Positions 1 to 8,364 of a stretch of DNA of 64,000 bases are shown piece after piece (position 1 is the first letter of the stretch; every line of letters starts with the position of its first letter). The notes beneath the pieces are model-generated. The model was not told where the DNA came from, did no database searches, and saw nothing but the letters and a program-made list of their open reading frames with translations. The translations under genes and the position numbers were made by a program. The stretch comes from UBA6136 sp044351045 (GTDB taxonomy: Bacteria; Pseudomonadota; Gammaproteobacteria; Methylococcales; Methylococcaceae). The stretch lies in contig JBILGM010000001.1 of the NCBI GenBank assembly GCA_044351045.1, positions 62,001 to 126,000 on the forward strand, written 5' to 3'.

Positions 1-56
1 TCATCGCTTTCACCATCGCGGCCAACTGGTTCACCCTGAGCCGCCAGATTCAATGA
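1..56 (+). CDS. C-terminal end of an unidentified protein (cut by window edge)
   Basis: An open frame enters from the left edge and stops with TGA at 54-56. Only about 17 residues are visible (IAFTIAANWFTLSRQIQ), hydrophobic with a basic-polar end, as at the C-terminus of a membrane protein. Nothing more can be said about its function. Confidence 0.35.
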   Translation, partial: IAFTIAANWFTLSRQIQ

Positions 57-66
57 TCTTCAAGGC

Positions 67-399
67 ATGATTCATTTCAGAGGGTCTGGTGCCCCGTTAC
101 ATACCCGGCGCCTGGCCGTTTCAACCGCACTCATTGCGGCTGGAATATGGCCAAACAAGACGAATGCGTTGACCGCTGAAGATACAGCTACCCGAAATGA
201 AGAGACGGCAGGCGCCGAAGAGGCCGCCCCGGCGGAGGGATGTGGTGATCTCGTTTCCACCATGGACGATCCGGGCCCCGACCTGGCCAACTTCCCCAAT
301 AGTTCCTTTACCCTCAAAGCCGGGGGCTTCTATGTTGAGTCCGCTCCCCTCAGCTTCTATGGTTCCACACCGGATGCCCCCTCCCGAATGGAAACCTAG
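67..399 (+). pseudogene. N-terminal fragment of a MetA-pathway-of-phenol-degradation-like outer-membrane protein
   Basis: The frame opens with a hydrophobic signal-like stretch (residues about 15-33). Near residues 82-105 it carries GGFYVESAPLSFYGSTPDAP, which resembles the mature N-terminus of the beta-barrel family called 'putative MetA-pathway of phenol degradation'. Such proteins are usually 250-300 residues; here the match stops at about residue 107 and the frame ends after 110. The DNA that follows encodes something unrelated in another frame. I read this as the 5' remnant of a gene truncated by a rearrangement near position 390. The family assignment is from memory of the motif. Confidence 0.45.
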
Positions 400-401
400 G
401 G

Positions 402-816
402 AGTTGCTCTACAAGAAGAATACCAATAAGGCGGGTACCAGAGTGACGCAAAGCATGAAAGGCGGTATCAAGGCCCTGTTCCATGATGAAGCCAAGGGCG
501 GTGCTTCCAACCGGGTATTTCTGGACATCTATCGCAAGGACGCCATTGCGGATATTCGCATTGCCGAATGTGAGCTGAAGGCGACCAAAAAGCGCCGCTG
601 GGCGAAGGTTAATGTGAATAATCAATTAGTCAATCTGGGAACCGCCCAATACGTCCTTGATATCGCAGAGTCCAAATTTCCAGAAGATGCCGGCAAGAAC
701 AAGCTGACCAGAAAGATCGGTCTCTGGGTGTCGATCTGGCCAAGGAGGGCGTTCAGGCGGGCGTGCCGGAACTGCAAGAGGGTGACTACACCCGATTCCG
801 TCGTCAGGTCGACTGA
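402..816 (+). pseudogene. Fragment of an unrecognised protein, frameshifted near its end
   Basis: From about position 402 one frame gives a plausible basic domain (YKKNTNKAGTRVTQ, then ADIRIAECELKATKKRRWAK and NNQLVNLGTAQYVLDI). Around 716-726 coding sense moves to another frame, which continues as SLGVDLAKEGVQAG, then VPELQEGDYTRFRRQVD, and stops at 814-816. The two parts read as one protein if one base was gained or lost near 720. No start codon belongs clearly to this segment, and its upstream junction abuts the preceding fragment. I do not recognise the family. Confidence 0.35.
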
Positions 817-896
817 GCTCTTTTCGATTTTGCATAACCTTTGCTCCATCCCCTTCATCGGGAGTGGAGCCCACTCAATTATAGGAACCCCAGCCC

Positions 897-1460
897 ATGA
901 AGACAGAAGCACCCCAACCCAGTTTGAGCGAAATTCTTCACGAAGCCAGGCACTTTCATGAATCCCATGATTCCTTGCTGATGGCGACCGCCCGGCAGGA
1001 TGTGCCAGTAGCCACCTACGCGCCTTATGTGACGGATGATCGGGGATGTTTTTACATCTACGTGAGCGAGTTATCCGCTCACACCCCGAACCTGATGGAA
1101 AATCCTAAGGCCAGCGTGCTCTTCATCGAGGATGAGAGCGAGGCCCAGCATCTGTTTGGCCGCAAGCGCGTGACCTATACCTGTCGGGCCGAACCGGTGG
1201 CACGGGAGTCGGCCGACTTTGATCGCATCATGGATTGCTTCAAGGACAAACACGGCAAGTTCATGGACATGATGCGCGAGATGCGGGATTTCCACCTGTT
1301 TTGCCTGGTTCCCGAGCAGGGCAATTATGTGCGGGGCTTTGCTCAGGCTTACGAACTGCATGGCGATGGCCTCGGTGAAATCCGCCATGTCAACGACAAG
1401 GGCCATCGGGCGGGAACGGCCGAATCGGCCAAACAGATGGGCTCCATGGCGTCGACCTGA
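897..1460 (+). CDS. hugZ: HugZ/HutZ-family haem utilisation protein
   Basis: This 187-residue protein belongs to the split-barrel, pyridoxamine-5'-phosphate-oxidase-like HugZ/HutZ family, whose members bind haem and take part in haem breakdown or storage in the cytoplasm. Typical stretches are FYIYVSELSAHTPNL (about residues 52-66), NPKASVLFIEDE and the C-terminal GNYVRGFAQAYELHGDGL followed by a HVNDKGH segment; HutZ proteins carry a haem-ligand histidine in the C-terminal part. An AGGAA ribosome-binding site precedes the ATG. The gene lies 15 bp before a hemS-like gene and heads what was once a haem-uptake operon, now broken downstream. Regulation by iron is expected, but no clear Fur site is visible. 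Confidence 0.85.
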   Translation: MKTEAPQPSLSEILHEARHFHESHDSLLMATARQDVPVATYAPYVTDDRGCFYIYVSELSAHTPNLMENPKASVLFIEDESEAQHLFGRKRVTYTCRAEPVARESADFDRIMDCFKDKHGKFMDMMREMRDFHLFCLVPEQGNYVRGFAQAYELHGDGLGEIRHVNDKGHRAGTAESAKQMGSMAST

Positions 1461-1475
1461 AATCGAAGTACACCC

Positions 1476-2480
1476 ATGATAGAACCTACACCGGAAGCGC
1501 TGCGCGAGCGCTGGAACATACTGCTCAAGGAAACCCCTAAACTGCGCATTCGCGATGCTGCCGAGCAACTCGGCGTGTCCGAAGCGCAACTGCTGGCGCT
1601 AGGGAGCGGCGAGACCTCAACCCGTCTCCGCGGCGATTGGGCTGACCTCTTGCTGGAATTGCATCGTCTGGGCCCACTGATGGGGCTCACTCGCAATGAC
1701 CATGCCGTGCATGAACGGCACGGCGGCTATGGGGCACAGCAGGTTATGGGGCCCACGCGCCTGATCGAAGACGGGGGCTTTACCGCCGTTCTGTTTCTCG
1801 ACCACTGGCACCATGGATTTGCGGTTAGCGAAAGTGGGCACGGGCAGGTCCGGAGGAGCCTGCAATTCTTTGATCGCTTCGGCCAAGCGGTTCACAAGAT
1901 CTACATGACTGAACACAGCCGCGAAGAGCCCTTCCAGGAGATCGTTGACACGTTCCGTGCCGCTGATCAGGCCGAAATGCTGAATGTCGAGAACCCATTG
2001 ACAGCGACGTCCCTCGACATGGTTGATCGTTTGTGGTCAAGCGCCGGGCTTTCGGGCGGGCCCAGGACCGGTGATGACACCGTGCCGGACCATCCGGACC
2101 TCGCCATCGATTCGCCAACGCTGCGGGTTCGGGCCCTGCCCCAAGGGACCGCCGAAACGGTACTTATGGTGGCGGCCGAACGGGGAACCGAGGTGGTAAT
2201 AGCCGTGGGCAACCGCGGTACCTTGCAAATGCATCGCGGACCCATTCACAAAATCCTGCGCACCGGGCCATGGATCAATGTCCTCGATGATCCCTTCAAC
2301 TTGCATCTCCGCGATACGCAGATCGCTTCCGGCTGGCATGTCGAGGAGGACGGTGGAACCGGTCAGGCTTATCTATGCTGGTGTGACTGCCAGCATCAGC
2401 CCATCCTTCAGATTTCCAGCGAAGATCGTTCGGGCAGTTGGGCCGATTGCCTGGAAGCGGCATGTAAGCCGGCGCGGTGA
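1476..2480 (+). CDS. hemS: HemS/HmuS-like haem-degrading or haem-carrier protein
   Basis: The 334-residue product matches the HemS/ChuS/HmuS family (usually 340-350 residues), cytoplasmic proteins that accept imported haem and in some species degrade it. It shows the N-terminal helical start (RERWNILLKETPKLRIRDAA), the repeated half-domains typical of the family, and the VMGPTRLIEDGGFTAVLFLDHWHHGF region; GNRGTLQMHRGPIHKI is near the family's second-half haem pocket. The last residues (ACKPAR) run into a degraded hmuT, so the extreme C-terminus may have been altered by the same deletion. With the transporter lost, this gene and hugZ may now serve another haem source, or be on the way to decay. 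Confidence 0.85.
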   Translation: MIEPTPEALRERWNILLKETPKLRIRDAAEQLGVSEAQLLALGSGETSTRLRGDWADLLLELHRLGPLMGLTRNDHAVHERHGGYGAQQVMGPTRLIEDGGFTAVLFLDHWHHGFAVSESGHGQVRRSLQFFDRFGQAVHKIYMTEHSREEPFQEIVDTFRAADQAEMLNVENPLTATSLDMVDRLWSSAGLSGGPRTGDDTVPDHPDLAIDSPTLRVRALPQGTAETVLMVAAERGTEVVIAVGNRGTLQMHRGPIHKILRTGPWINVLDDPFNLHLRDTQIASGWHVEEDGGTGQAYLCWCDCQHQPILQISSEDRSGSWADCLEAACKPAR

Positions 2481-2684
2481 CCGAAATCATCTATGCGCTG
2501 GGCTTGGGCGACCGTGTGGTGGGCAGCGATATCAGCAGCCACTGGCCGGAGGAGGTCAAGCAGCTGCCGCGTATCGGCTATCCCAGGACACTGAGCGCCG
2601 AGGGCATCCTCGCCCTCCGCCCCGACCTGCTGGTGACCACCCCGGAGGCCGGGCCACCGGCCGCTCTGGAGCATCTCCGCGCCA
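2468..2684 (+). pseudogene. hmuT: hmuT remnant (periplasmic haem-binding protein, internal fragment)
   Basis: The frame reads AGAVTEIIYALGLGDRVVGS, then HWPEEVKQLPRIGYPRTLSA and LALRPDLLVTTPEAGPPAAL. This is the first part of the mature HmuT-type haem-binding protein of an ABC importer. The signal peptide is absent: an in-frame TAA lies at 2465-2467, immediately upstream. The fragment ends after LEHLRA, where the DNA continues as the C-terminal part of the ATPase gene. About three quarters of hmuT is missing. A GTG at 2477 could initiate a useless peptide; I regard it as a remnant. Confidence 0.8.
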
Positions 2685-2984
2685 ACCCTGCTGCTGGACG
2701 AGCCGACAGCCAGCCTTGACCTCGGCCACCAGCAAACCGCGCTGGCGGCTTCCCGTGATTGCAGTCGTCAGGAGGAGGCGGCGGTCTGCGCGGTCCTGCA
2801 TGACCTCAACCTGGCCGCGCAGCATGCTGAGCGGATCATCATCCTGCACGATGGCGGCATTGCCACGAATAGGAACCCGGAGCGCGTGCTGATGGAAAAC
2901 CTGATCCAACGCGCCTTTGGCACCCGGGTGGTGGTCATCCGCCATCCCGCCATGGATTGTCCCTTGGTAGTCACTCAGCCATGA
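2685..2984 (+). pseudogene. hmuV: hmuV remnant (haem ABC importer ATPase, C-terminal half)
   Basis: This segment starts at the Walker B motif (TLLLDEPTASLDLGHQQ) and continues through the H-loop (CAVLHDLNLAAQHAERIIIL) to a normal HmuV C-terminus, stopping at 2982-2984. Walker A, the Q-loop and the signature motif are missing, as are the rest of hmuT and the whole permease gene hmuU. The simplest history is one deletion of roughly 2 kb joining hmuT to hmuV. The join is out of frame, so no hybrid protein is made. The remnant shows that the ancestor had a hugZ-hemS-hmuTUV operon. Confidence 0.85.
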
Positions 2985-3181
2985 ATCGGCCAGAACGGAA
3001 GCCTGTGGATCCGCAGCCTGGGGATGCGCCATCAACCCCATGCAATTATTTGGCTGAATTGCGAAAAATGGGGATATAACGGACCGAACCGCATGCCTTG
3101 CGTAAGGAACGAGCCAATAGCGCGTTTGGCAGTCCGCCTCCAATGACTCCTTAACCTGATATTCATAGACGGTTTTCCATC

Positions 3182-3832
3182 ATGTCAGATACGCAACAAC
3201 CTTCCTATTTTGTCTTTGGGGCCGGCAAGGGTCTGGGTTACCAGTTTGCCCGCGAATTACGGGTCGACAGCCAAAGCGTGTCGGCTCTGGTGAGGGATCG
3301 CATCCAGGCCGAACGGCTCGAAGCCATGGGCGTCAGATGCTTGGTCGGCGATGCCACATGCCCGCAAGACGTGCGTGCTGCCCTGGCCCTCTTGCCTGCC
3401 GATAGCCGGGTCATTTCAACACTCGGGAGCTTCCAGTCCCAACATCCGGTCGATTTTGAAGGTCACCGGATCATCATTGACGTCATGAAAGCGCTTCAAC
3501 TAAGCCAGATGCTGCTGGTCACCTCCTGGGGTTGCGGTGACACCTGGAAATGGCTTTCGCCTCGCTTCCGGGAGATTATCGGCCCGGCTGTCCGGCTGAA
3601 AAGTCTGGCCGAGAACTGGTTAATGACGAGCCGACTCGAATACCGCATCTTGCGTCCCGTGGGCCTGACCGATGGTGACGCTACCGGGAGGGCGATGTTG
3701 AGCCAGAATCAGGAAGTGCATGGACTGGTGAGGCGGGTGGATGTCGCAAAACTGGGTTTGGCTCTAATGAGAGACCCCTCGACGATTGGCAGTGTCCACG
3801 CCTGTCATGACCCAAGCCTGGTAAAACCTTGA
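3182..3832 (+). CDS. NAD(P)-binding, NmrA/SDR-like protein
   Basis: The 216-residue product has an N-terminal dinucleotide-binding fold with FGAGKGLGYQFARELR (GxGxxG at about residues 13-18) and VGDATCPQDVRAAL where extended SDRs bind the cofactor's second half. LLVTSWGCGD and EYRILRPVGLTDG resemble atypical SDR proteins of the NmrA type, which act as redox sensors or sugar/flavin reductases. A YxxxK catalytic pair is not evident, so a sensor or binding role is as likely as catalysis. It stands alone, about 150 bp before the flavin monooxygenase on the same strand, so cotranscription is possible. Substrate unknown. Confidence 0.7.
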   Translation: MSDTQQPSYFVFGAGKGLGYQFARELRVDSQSVSALVRDRIQAERLEAMGVRCLVGDATCPQDVRAALALLPADSRVISTLGSFQSQHPVDFEGHRIIIDVMKALQLSQMLLVTSWGCGDTWKWLSPRFREIIGPAVRLKSLAENWLMTSRLEYRILRPVGLTDGDATGRAMLSQNQEVHGLVRRVDVAKLGLALMRDPSTIGSVHACHDPSLVKP

Positions 3833-3984
3833 GCTGGCCAGACAAGCCGTTACCTGACGGCAGGCATGAAATCAGTCATCGTTCAGCTCACGGGCACCGG
3901 CTTGAGGACTGTTAACAAAGCCAGGCCCCACCGCCGGTTCCGGGCCGTCAACATCCGACTGGCCCCCTTATCTGGTCACTTTTC

Positions 3985-5307
3985 ATAAATGTCATCATTG
4001 TTGGCGCGGGCCCGGCCGGGCTGTTGCTGGCTCACCAGTTACTAGACGGAAACCGCCATCACCGGATTCGGATAGTTGAGCGGTTAGGCGATCCGCGGGC
4101 GACCAGCCATCCCGAGCGGAGCTTCGTCATCCGTCTGTCGGCACGCGGCCGGGCTCATTTCAAATCCATCGAGAGCTTGTGGCCGGCGGTGCGGGAGAAA
4201 GGCGTGGAGGTCCGGCAAACCGGTCTTTATTCGGCCAAACACCGCCGCTGGAATTACATCCAGCGGAGCCCGGCCGCTGGCAGCCATACCCTGCTGATCA
4301 ATCGGAATGATCTGTGCGGCGCCCTGCTGGATCAGCTCGCGATCTTCGGCGACCGGTGCGAGATTTCATTCAACCGACACTGCCTGGGCGTGGATCTCGT
4401 TGAGAAAACGATACGGCTGGCCGACGTTGGCGACAACATGAGCATGCAAGGTTATGACTTGCTGATCGGCGCGGATGGTGTGCACTCGGTGATCCGCAAT
4501 GCCCTGCTGAGGCAGCCTGGCTTCAGTATCAGTCAACGTAGCCTGGATGCCATATGGAAGGTCATTCATATCCAGTGGCCGCCAATATTCCAGCCCGGCA
4601 CGACGTATTTCTTCAATACAAGCGGAAGAAGTGTCTTGCCAACACCGCCCCAACTGGCGGGTGCGGCCAGGCCCGCGCTGGATGACCGATTATGTCTGCT
4701 GATGTTCTGGCATAGACGGCCTGATTCCGCCGCATACAATCCGCCTGGGATCGAGAACCCGGGGGACTTCCAAAAATATCTTGCCGAACAGTGGCTGCCC
4801 GGATTGGCGATTACCCCGGAAGCGGCGATAACCTGGTTCGAGCAAAAACCGTCGCGGATTGTCGAGACGCGCTGCAACCGCTATCACGACCTTGCCGGAC
4901 AGGCCATCCTGCCGGGGGATGCTGCCCATGGCATGTCCTCGGCTCTGGCGCAGGGGTGTCAGGCAGGACACGCCGATGCCATGGCCTTGGCCACCCTGTT
5001 ACGGCAACATCCGGATGATTTACCCACGGTGCTGACGGAATTTTCCCGACAGCAACTCCAGGAAGGCCATGCCATCGCGGATCTGAATGCCTACCTGAGA
5101 CCACAGGCCAGAGGGCTGTCGACCCTGTTCAAGGTCTACAGTGCCCTTCAGATGAACATGCATCGTTTGGTCCCGCGCTGGTGCGCCGCGCCGCTATTCG
5201 CTCAATTGGCCCGGCCTGATATTTCCTATTTTAAAATTGCCCATCAGTATCGGGTATGGATGCGGCTGATCCGGTGGTCGAATCGAATGAGTCGCTCAAA
5301 TCAATGA
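3985..5307 (+). CDS. FAD-dependent monooxygenase (kynurenine 3-monooxygenase-like), start codon apparently lost
   Basis: The frame encodes a class A flavoprotein monooxygenase of about 440 residues, which would hydroxylate a small, probably aromatic substrate with NAD(P)H and O2. It contains the Rossmann FAD motif VIIVGAGPAGLLLAHQ, the DG motif LLIGADGVHSVIR (near residue 165) and the GD motif AILPGDAAHGMSSALAQGCQ (near residue 310). The FAD motif begins at 3991, but the frame back to the TAA at 3913-3915 has no ATG, GTG or TTG. The codons just before are ATA AAT; one G-to-A change would turn an ancestral ATG AAT into this. A TTG at 4024 would delete the FAD motif. The gene may be silent, use ATA, or contain a sequence error. 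Confidence 0.75.
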   Translation: MNVIIVGAGPAGLLLAHQLLDGNRHHRIRIVERLGDPRATSHPERSFVIRLSARGRAHFKSIESLWPAVREKGVEVRQTGLYSAKHRRWNYIQRSPAAGSHTLLINRNDLCGALLDQLAIFGDRCEISFNRHCLGVDLVEKTIRLADVGDNMSMQGYDLLIGADGVHSVIRNALLRQPGFSISQRSLDAIWKVIHIQWPPIFQPGTTYFFNTSGRSVLPTPPQLAGAARPALDDRLCLLMFWHRRPDSAAYNPPGIENPGDFQKYLAEQWLPGLAITPEAAITWFEQKPSRIVETRCNRYHDLAGQAILPGDAAHGMSSALAQGCQAGHADAMALATLLRQHPDDLPTVLTEFSRQQLQEGHAIADLNAYLRPQARGLSTLFKVYSALQMNMHRLVPRWCAAPLFAQLARPDISYFKIAHQYRVWMRLIRWSNRMSRSNQ

Positions 5308-5386
5308 CATTGGGATTAGGGGTACATGCCCGGTTATTCGATACCATGGCTAACAAACCGGTTTCTAAAGATCATGGAGTCATAAC

Positions 5387-6127
5387 ATGAAATCTCCAAG
5401 CTACGCCCGGTTCAGCGACATCTCCATTAGTGAACGCATACTGAACACGGTATTCCTGCTGACGGTAGGGATCGGCTATCTGGTAGCGCTGACCAACCTG
5501 TATTACACCTATCAGGGCCGGGACGGCAAAGCGGGTCTCAGCATCGACGATATCGTGATTTCCTACTACGGCTCCAGTCAACAGACGCGGCTGGCAACCG
5601 CGATCAGCGGCATCATGCTGCCTAATTTGAAATATGCTTCCGACAAGGATGTCATCCTCAAGTGGATCCAGCAGGGTGCTGACGAACCGACGTACAGCCA
5701 GTCTATCGCGCCGATCCTCGTGCGTGATTGCATCAAGTGCCATACCCCGGCCATCAATCCGTCGCTACCCAATCTGACCTCCTATGAAGGCGTATCAGAA
5801 GTGGCCAAACCGGGTGGTGCCAGCATGCCCTTCCTGATCCGCGTCTCCCATATTCATCTGTTCGGCATCGCCTTCATTCTCTACTTCATTGGGCGCATCT
5901 TCCTGCTCTGCGACCTGAATGTCATGGTCAAGCGAGTTGCAGTGGTCATTCCGTTCCTGGCCATGATGCTGGACGTACTATCCTGGTTCGTGACCCGCTC
6001 GCTACCCAGTTTCGCCTACGTGGTGGTCGCTAGCGGGGCATTAATGGGCGTATCGATGGGCTTGCAAATTCTGCTGAGCGTCTGGCAGATGTGGTTTCAT
6101 CCCAATGGCCAAAATGCGGGGCGATAG
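5387..6127 (+). CDS. Membrane protein with one periplasmic haem-c motif
   Basis: The 246-residue protein has one transmembrane segment near residues 18-40 and a soluble region of about 110 residues with a single haem-attachment motif CIKCH (about residues 117-121). Three or four more membrane helices follow from about residue 155 (HLFGIAFILYFIGRIFLL and later segments). The layout fits a membrane-bound c-type cytochrome exposed to the periplasm, perhaps an electron carrier to a quinone or oxidase; that role is inference. The ATG follows GGAGTCATAAC, a usable ribosome-binding site. It stands between the flavin monooxygenase and feoA. I do not recognise a named family. Confidence 0.7.
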   Translation: MKSPSYARFSDISISERILNTVFLLTVGIGYLVALTNLYYTYQGRDGKAGLSIDDIVISYYGSSQQTRLATAISGIMLPNLKYASDKDVILKWIQQGADEPTYSQSIAPILVRDCIKCHTPAINPSLPNLTSYEGVSEVAKPGGASMPFLIRVSHIHLFGIAFILYFIGRIFLLCDLNVMVKRVAVVIPFLAMMLDVLSWFVTRSLPSFAYVVVASGALMGVSMGLQILLSVWQMWFHPNGQNAGR

Positions 6128-6226
6128 TCATCAATTCCGCTTTTGCGCGCACTCCAATTCACGCATTGTCCTCTTTCCAGGCTATTCGCTGGAACTTGTC
6201 GGCTATGCAGGTCGAGTATGGTAAAT

Positions 6227-6241
6227 TGAGAACTACTATCA
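6227..6241 (+). promoter_or_regulatory. Probable Fur box before feoAB
   Basis: TGAGAACTACTATCA matches the 7-1-7 Fur consensus TGATAAT-N-ATTATCA at 11 of 14 specified positions. It lies 19 bp before the feoA start, where Fur bound to Fe2+ would block transcription when iron is sufficient. A TATGGT hexamer at 6217-6222 could be the -10 element of the same promoter. Assigned by eye, without a weight matrix. Confidence 0.55.
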
Positions 6242-6259
6242 TTCGCTATTTGTTCAACC

Positions 6260-6493
6260 ATGATCCCTGACCTTAGTCTTCTCAACGAGGGGGAGTCTGC
6301 CCTTATCCAGTCCATTGAAGCGGATGAGGCACTCCATCACCGGCTGCAGGCGCTGGGGTTCCATGCTGGGAAGCCCGTGTCGGTGGTCCGCCTCGGGCGT
6401 TTTCAGGGGCCTTTGCAGGTGCGGGTCGGCATGACGGATGTGATCATGCGTCGGTCGGATGCCGCCAAGATCAAGATAGGTCCGCCACTTTGA
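6260..6493 (+). CDS. feoA: FeoA, ferrous iron transport accessory protein
   Basis: This is a 77-residue SH3-like FeoA protein of normal length. FeoA works with FeoB at the inner membrane in Fe2+ import. The family pattern is visible: an N-terminal strand (LSLLNEGESALIQSI), HHRLQALGFHAGKPVSVVRLG and the closing strand VIMRRSDAAKIKI. Its stop overlaps the feoB start (TTGA), so the two are translationally coupled. The probable Fur box directly upstream suggests iron control. No feoC follows feoB. Confidence 0.92.
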   Translation: MIPDLSLLNEGESALIQSIEADEALHHRLQALGFHAGKPVSVVRLGRFQGPLQVRVGMTDVIMRRSDAAKIKIGPPL

Positions 6494-8277
6494 AACGCAT
6501 TGCCCTGTTGGGGATGCCGAATACCGGCAAATCTACCTTCTTCAATCGCTTGACAGGGGCCCGTGCCCGTGTCGGCAACTGGCCCGGCATCACCGTCGAC
6601 CTGATGACCGCCAAGACGATACTGGGTGCCGACTCGACTCAGGTGATCGACCTGCCGGGCATCTACAGTTTTCACGGGTTCTCCGAAGACGAAAAGGTCG
6701 TTCGTGACTTCCTGGAAAATAATGTCGTGGACTTGGTCGTCGTCATTCTCAATGCCACCCAGATCGACCGACAGCTCCCGTTAGCATTGCAGATCCGAAA
6801 GCTGGGTCTGCCCGCCGTGATCGTGCTGAACATGTCCGACGAGTCGCGTCAGCTGGGTATGCGGATCGATACCACGAAACTGGCCGAGGCACTGGGTTAC
6901 CCGGTAGCCATGGTCAGTGCCAAATATGGCATGGGTTTCAATGAGGCCCGGCAGACCATCGGGCTCGCCTTGCAGACACCCCACCTGACTCCCGATCTGG
7001 GGCTGGAGCGGGTATTTTCCGAGGATCATGAGATCGAGTCGGACACGGCCCGTATCCTGAGTTCGGCGGTGGACTTGCCCCGACAAATGCCGAAGGGACA
7101 GACCGCGCGGCTGGACCGGTGGCTGCTGCATCCCTGGTTGGGATTGCCGATTTTTTTTCTGCTTATGTTTTTGCTGTTTCAGTTCATATTCACACTGGGC
7201 AAGCCGCTGCAGGATGGCGTGGCGTGGGTGCTGACAGAAATCCGGGACCGGGGGCTGGAACCCTGGATGGCAGACTGGCCGCCCCTGCTATCGGGTTTGT
7301 TGCTGGATGGCATCTATAACGGGGTCGGCACGGTGGCCTCGTTTGTGCCGATCATCATTCTCTTCTTCCTGGTGATGACGCTAGTGGAGGACAGTGGCTA
7401 CCTGTCCCGCGTTGCGTTTCTGATGGATGCCCTCATGGCAAAACTGGGGCTCGACGGCCGCAGTTTCGTCATGCTGCTGATGGGTTTCGGTTGCAATGTC
7501 CCTGCGTTGATGGGCACGCGGGTAATGCGGTCGCGGCCCCTGCGGCTGCTGACCATGCTGGTGGTGCCATTCTCGTTATGTTCGGCCCGGCTGCAGGTGT
7601 TCCTGTTCATGACCGCTGCGCTTTTTTCCGCCCAGGCGGCGCCGGCAGTGTTGTTCAGCCTTTATTTGTTGAGTTTCCTGGCAGCGTTGCTGACCGCGCT
7701 GCTGTTCAAGGGGCGGTATGTCAGCACGGAACCCTTTGTTATTGAGCTGCCCCCTTATCGTTTGCCCACCTGGCGGCAAGTCGCGCTACGCGGCTGGCAT
7801 GAAGTGCGGCATTTCCTGCGGCGAGCCAGCAAGTTCATCACGGCGGGCGTGGTCGCGGTGTGGCTGCTGACGCACCTGCCGACCAGCGTGCCCGCCAACA
7901 GTCCTGAAACCCTGGCTGGCCAGATTGCCATCTGGCTTGAACCGGTGCTGACACCGATCGGTATTGATGCTCAGCTCAGTTTGGCGCTGATCTTCGGCTT
8001 CGTCGCCAAGGAGATCGTAGTCGGTTCACTGGCGGCCATTTATGGATTGGAGGGCGATGCGCTGATGGGCTTGATGGCCCAGAAACTGGACTGGGTGCAG
8101 GCCTACAGCTTCATGCTGTTTACCCTGATCTATGTCCCATGCCTGTCGACGATTGCCACGCTCAAGCAGGAATCACGAAGCGTCGGCTTTACCTTGATTT
8201 CGGTGCTGTGGTCATTAGTCCTGGCCTGGGTCACCTGTTTTGCCTTCTATCAGGGCGCTCGTGCATTGGGTTACTGA
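6490..8277 (+). CDS. feoB: FeoB, ferrous iron transporter with GTPase domain
   Basis: The 595-residue product has the N-terminal G domain of FeoB: G1 GMPNTGKST (residues 8-16), G3 DLPGIYSF and G4 NMSD. The membrane domain follows from about residue 210 with the Gate regions (LMGFGCNVPALMGTRVM; LIFGFVAKEIVVGSLAAIYG). It imports Fe2+ across the inner membrane. The start is TTG, overlapping the feoA stop; an ATG further in would remove the G1 motif. At 595 residues it is shorter than E. coli FeoB (773), mainly in the region between the G domain and the membrane part and at the C-terminus, as in other short FeoB proteins. Confidence 0.93.
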   Translation: MKRIALLGMPNTGKSTFFNRLTGARARVGNWPGITVDLMTAKTILGADSTQVIDLPGIYSFHGFSEDEKVVRDFLENNVVDLVVVILNATQIDRQLPLALQIRKLGLPAVIVLNMSDESRQLGMRIDTTKLAEALGYPVAMVSAKYGMGFNEARQTIGLALQTPHLTPDLGLERVFSEDHEIESDTARILSSAVDLPRQMPKGQTARLDRWLLHPWLGLPIFFLLMFLLFQFIFTLGKPLQDGVAWVLTEIRDRGLEPWMADWPPLLSGLLLDGIYNGVGTVASFVPIIILFFLVMTLVEDSGYLSRVAFLMDALMAKLGLDGRSFVMLLMGFGCNVPALMGTRVMRSRPLRLLTMLVVPFSLCSARLQVFLFMTAALFSAQAAPAVLFSLYLLSFLAALLTALLFKGRYVSTEPFVIELPPYRLPTWRQVALRGWHEVRHFLRRASKFITAGVVAVWLLTHLPTSVPANSPETLAGQIAIWLEPVLTPIGIDAQLSLALIFGFVAKEIVVGSLAAIYGLEGDALMGLMAQKLDWVQAYSFMLFTLIYVPCLSTIATLKQESRSVGFTLISVLWSLVLAWVTCFAFYQGARALGY

Positions 8278-8364
8278 AGCCGTGCTCACTTGATATGAGA
8301 GAACCCGCTCGGGGGTGCTCCCTCATTGGCTGATTTGTCCGGAAGGATGCCCCTGCTGGGATCG

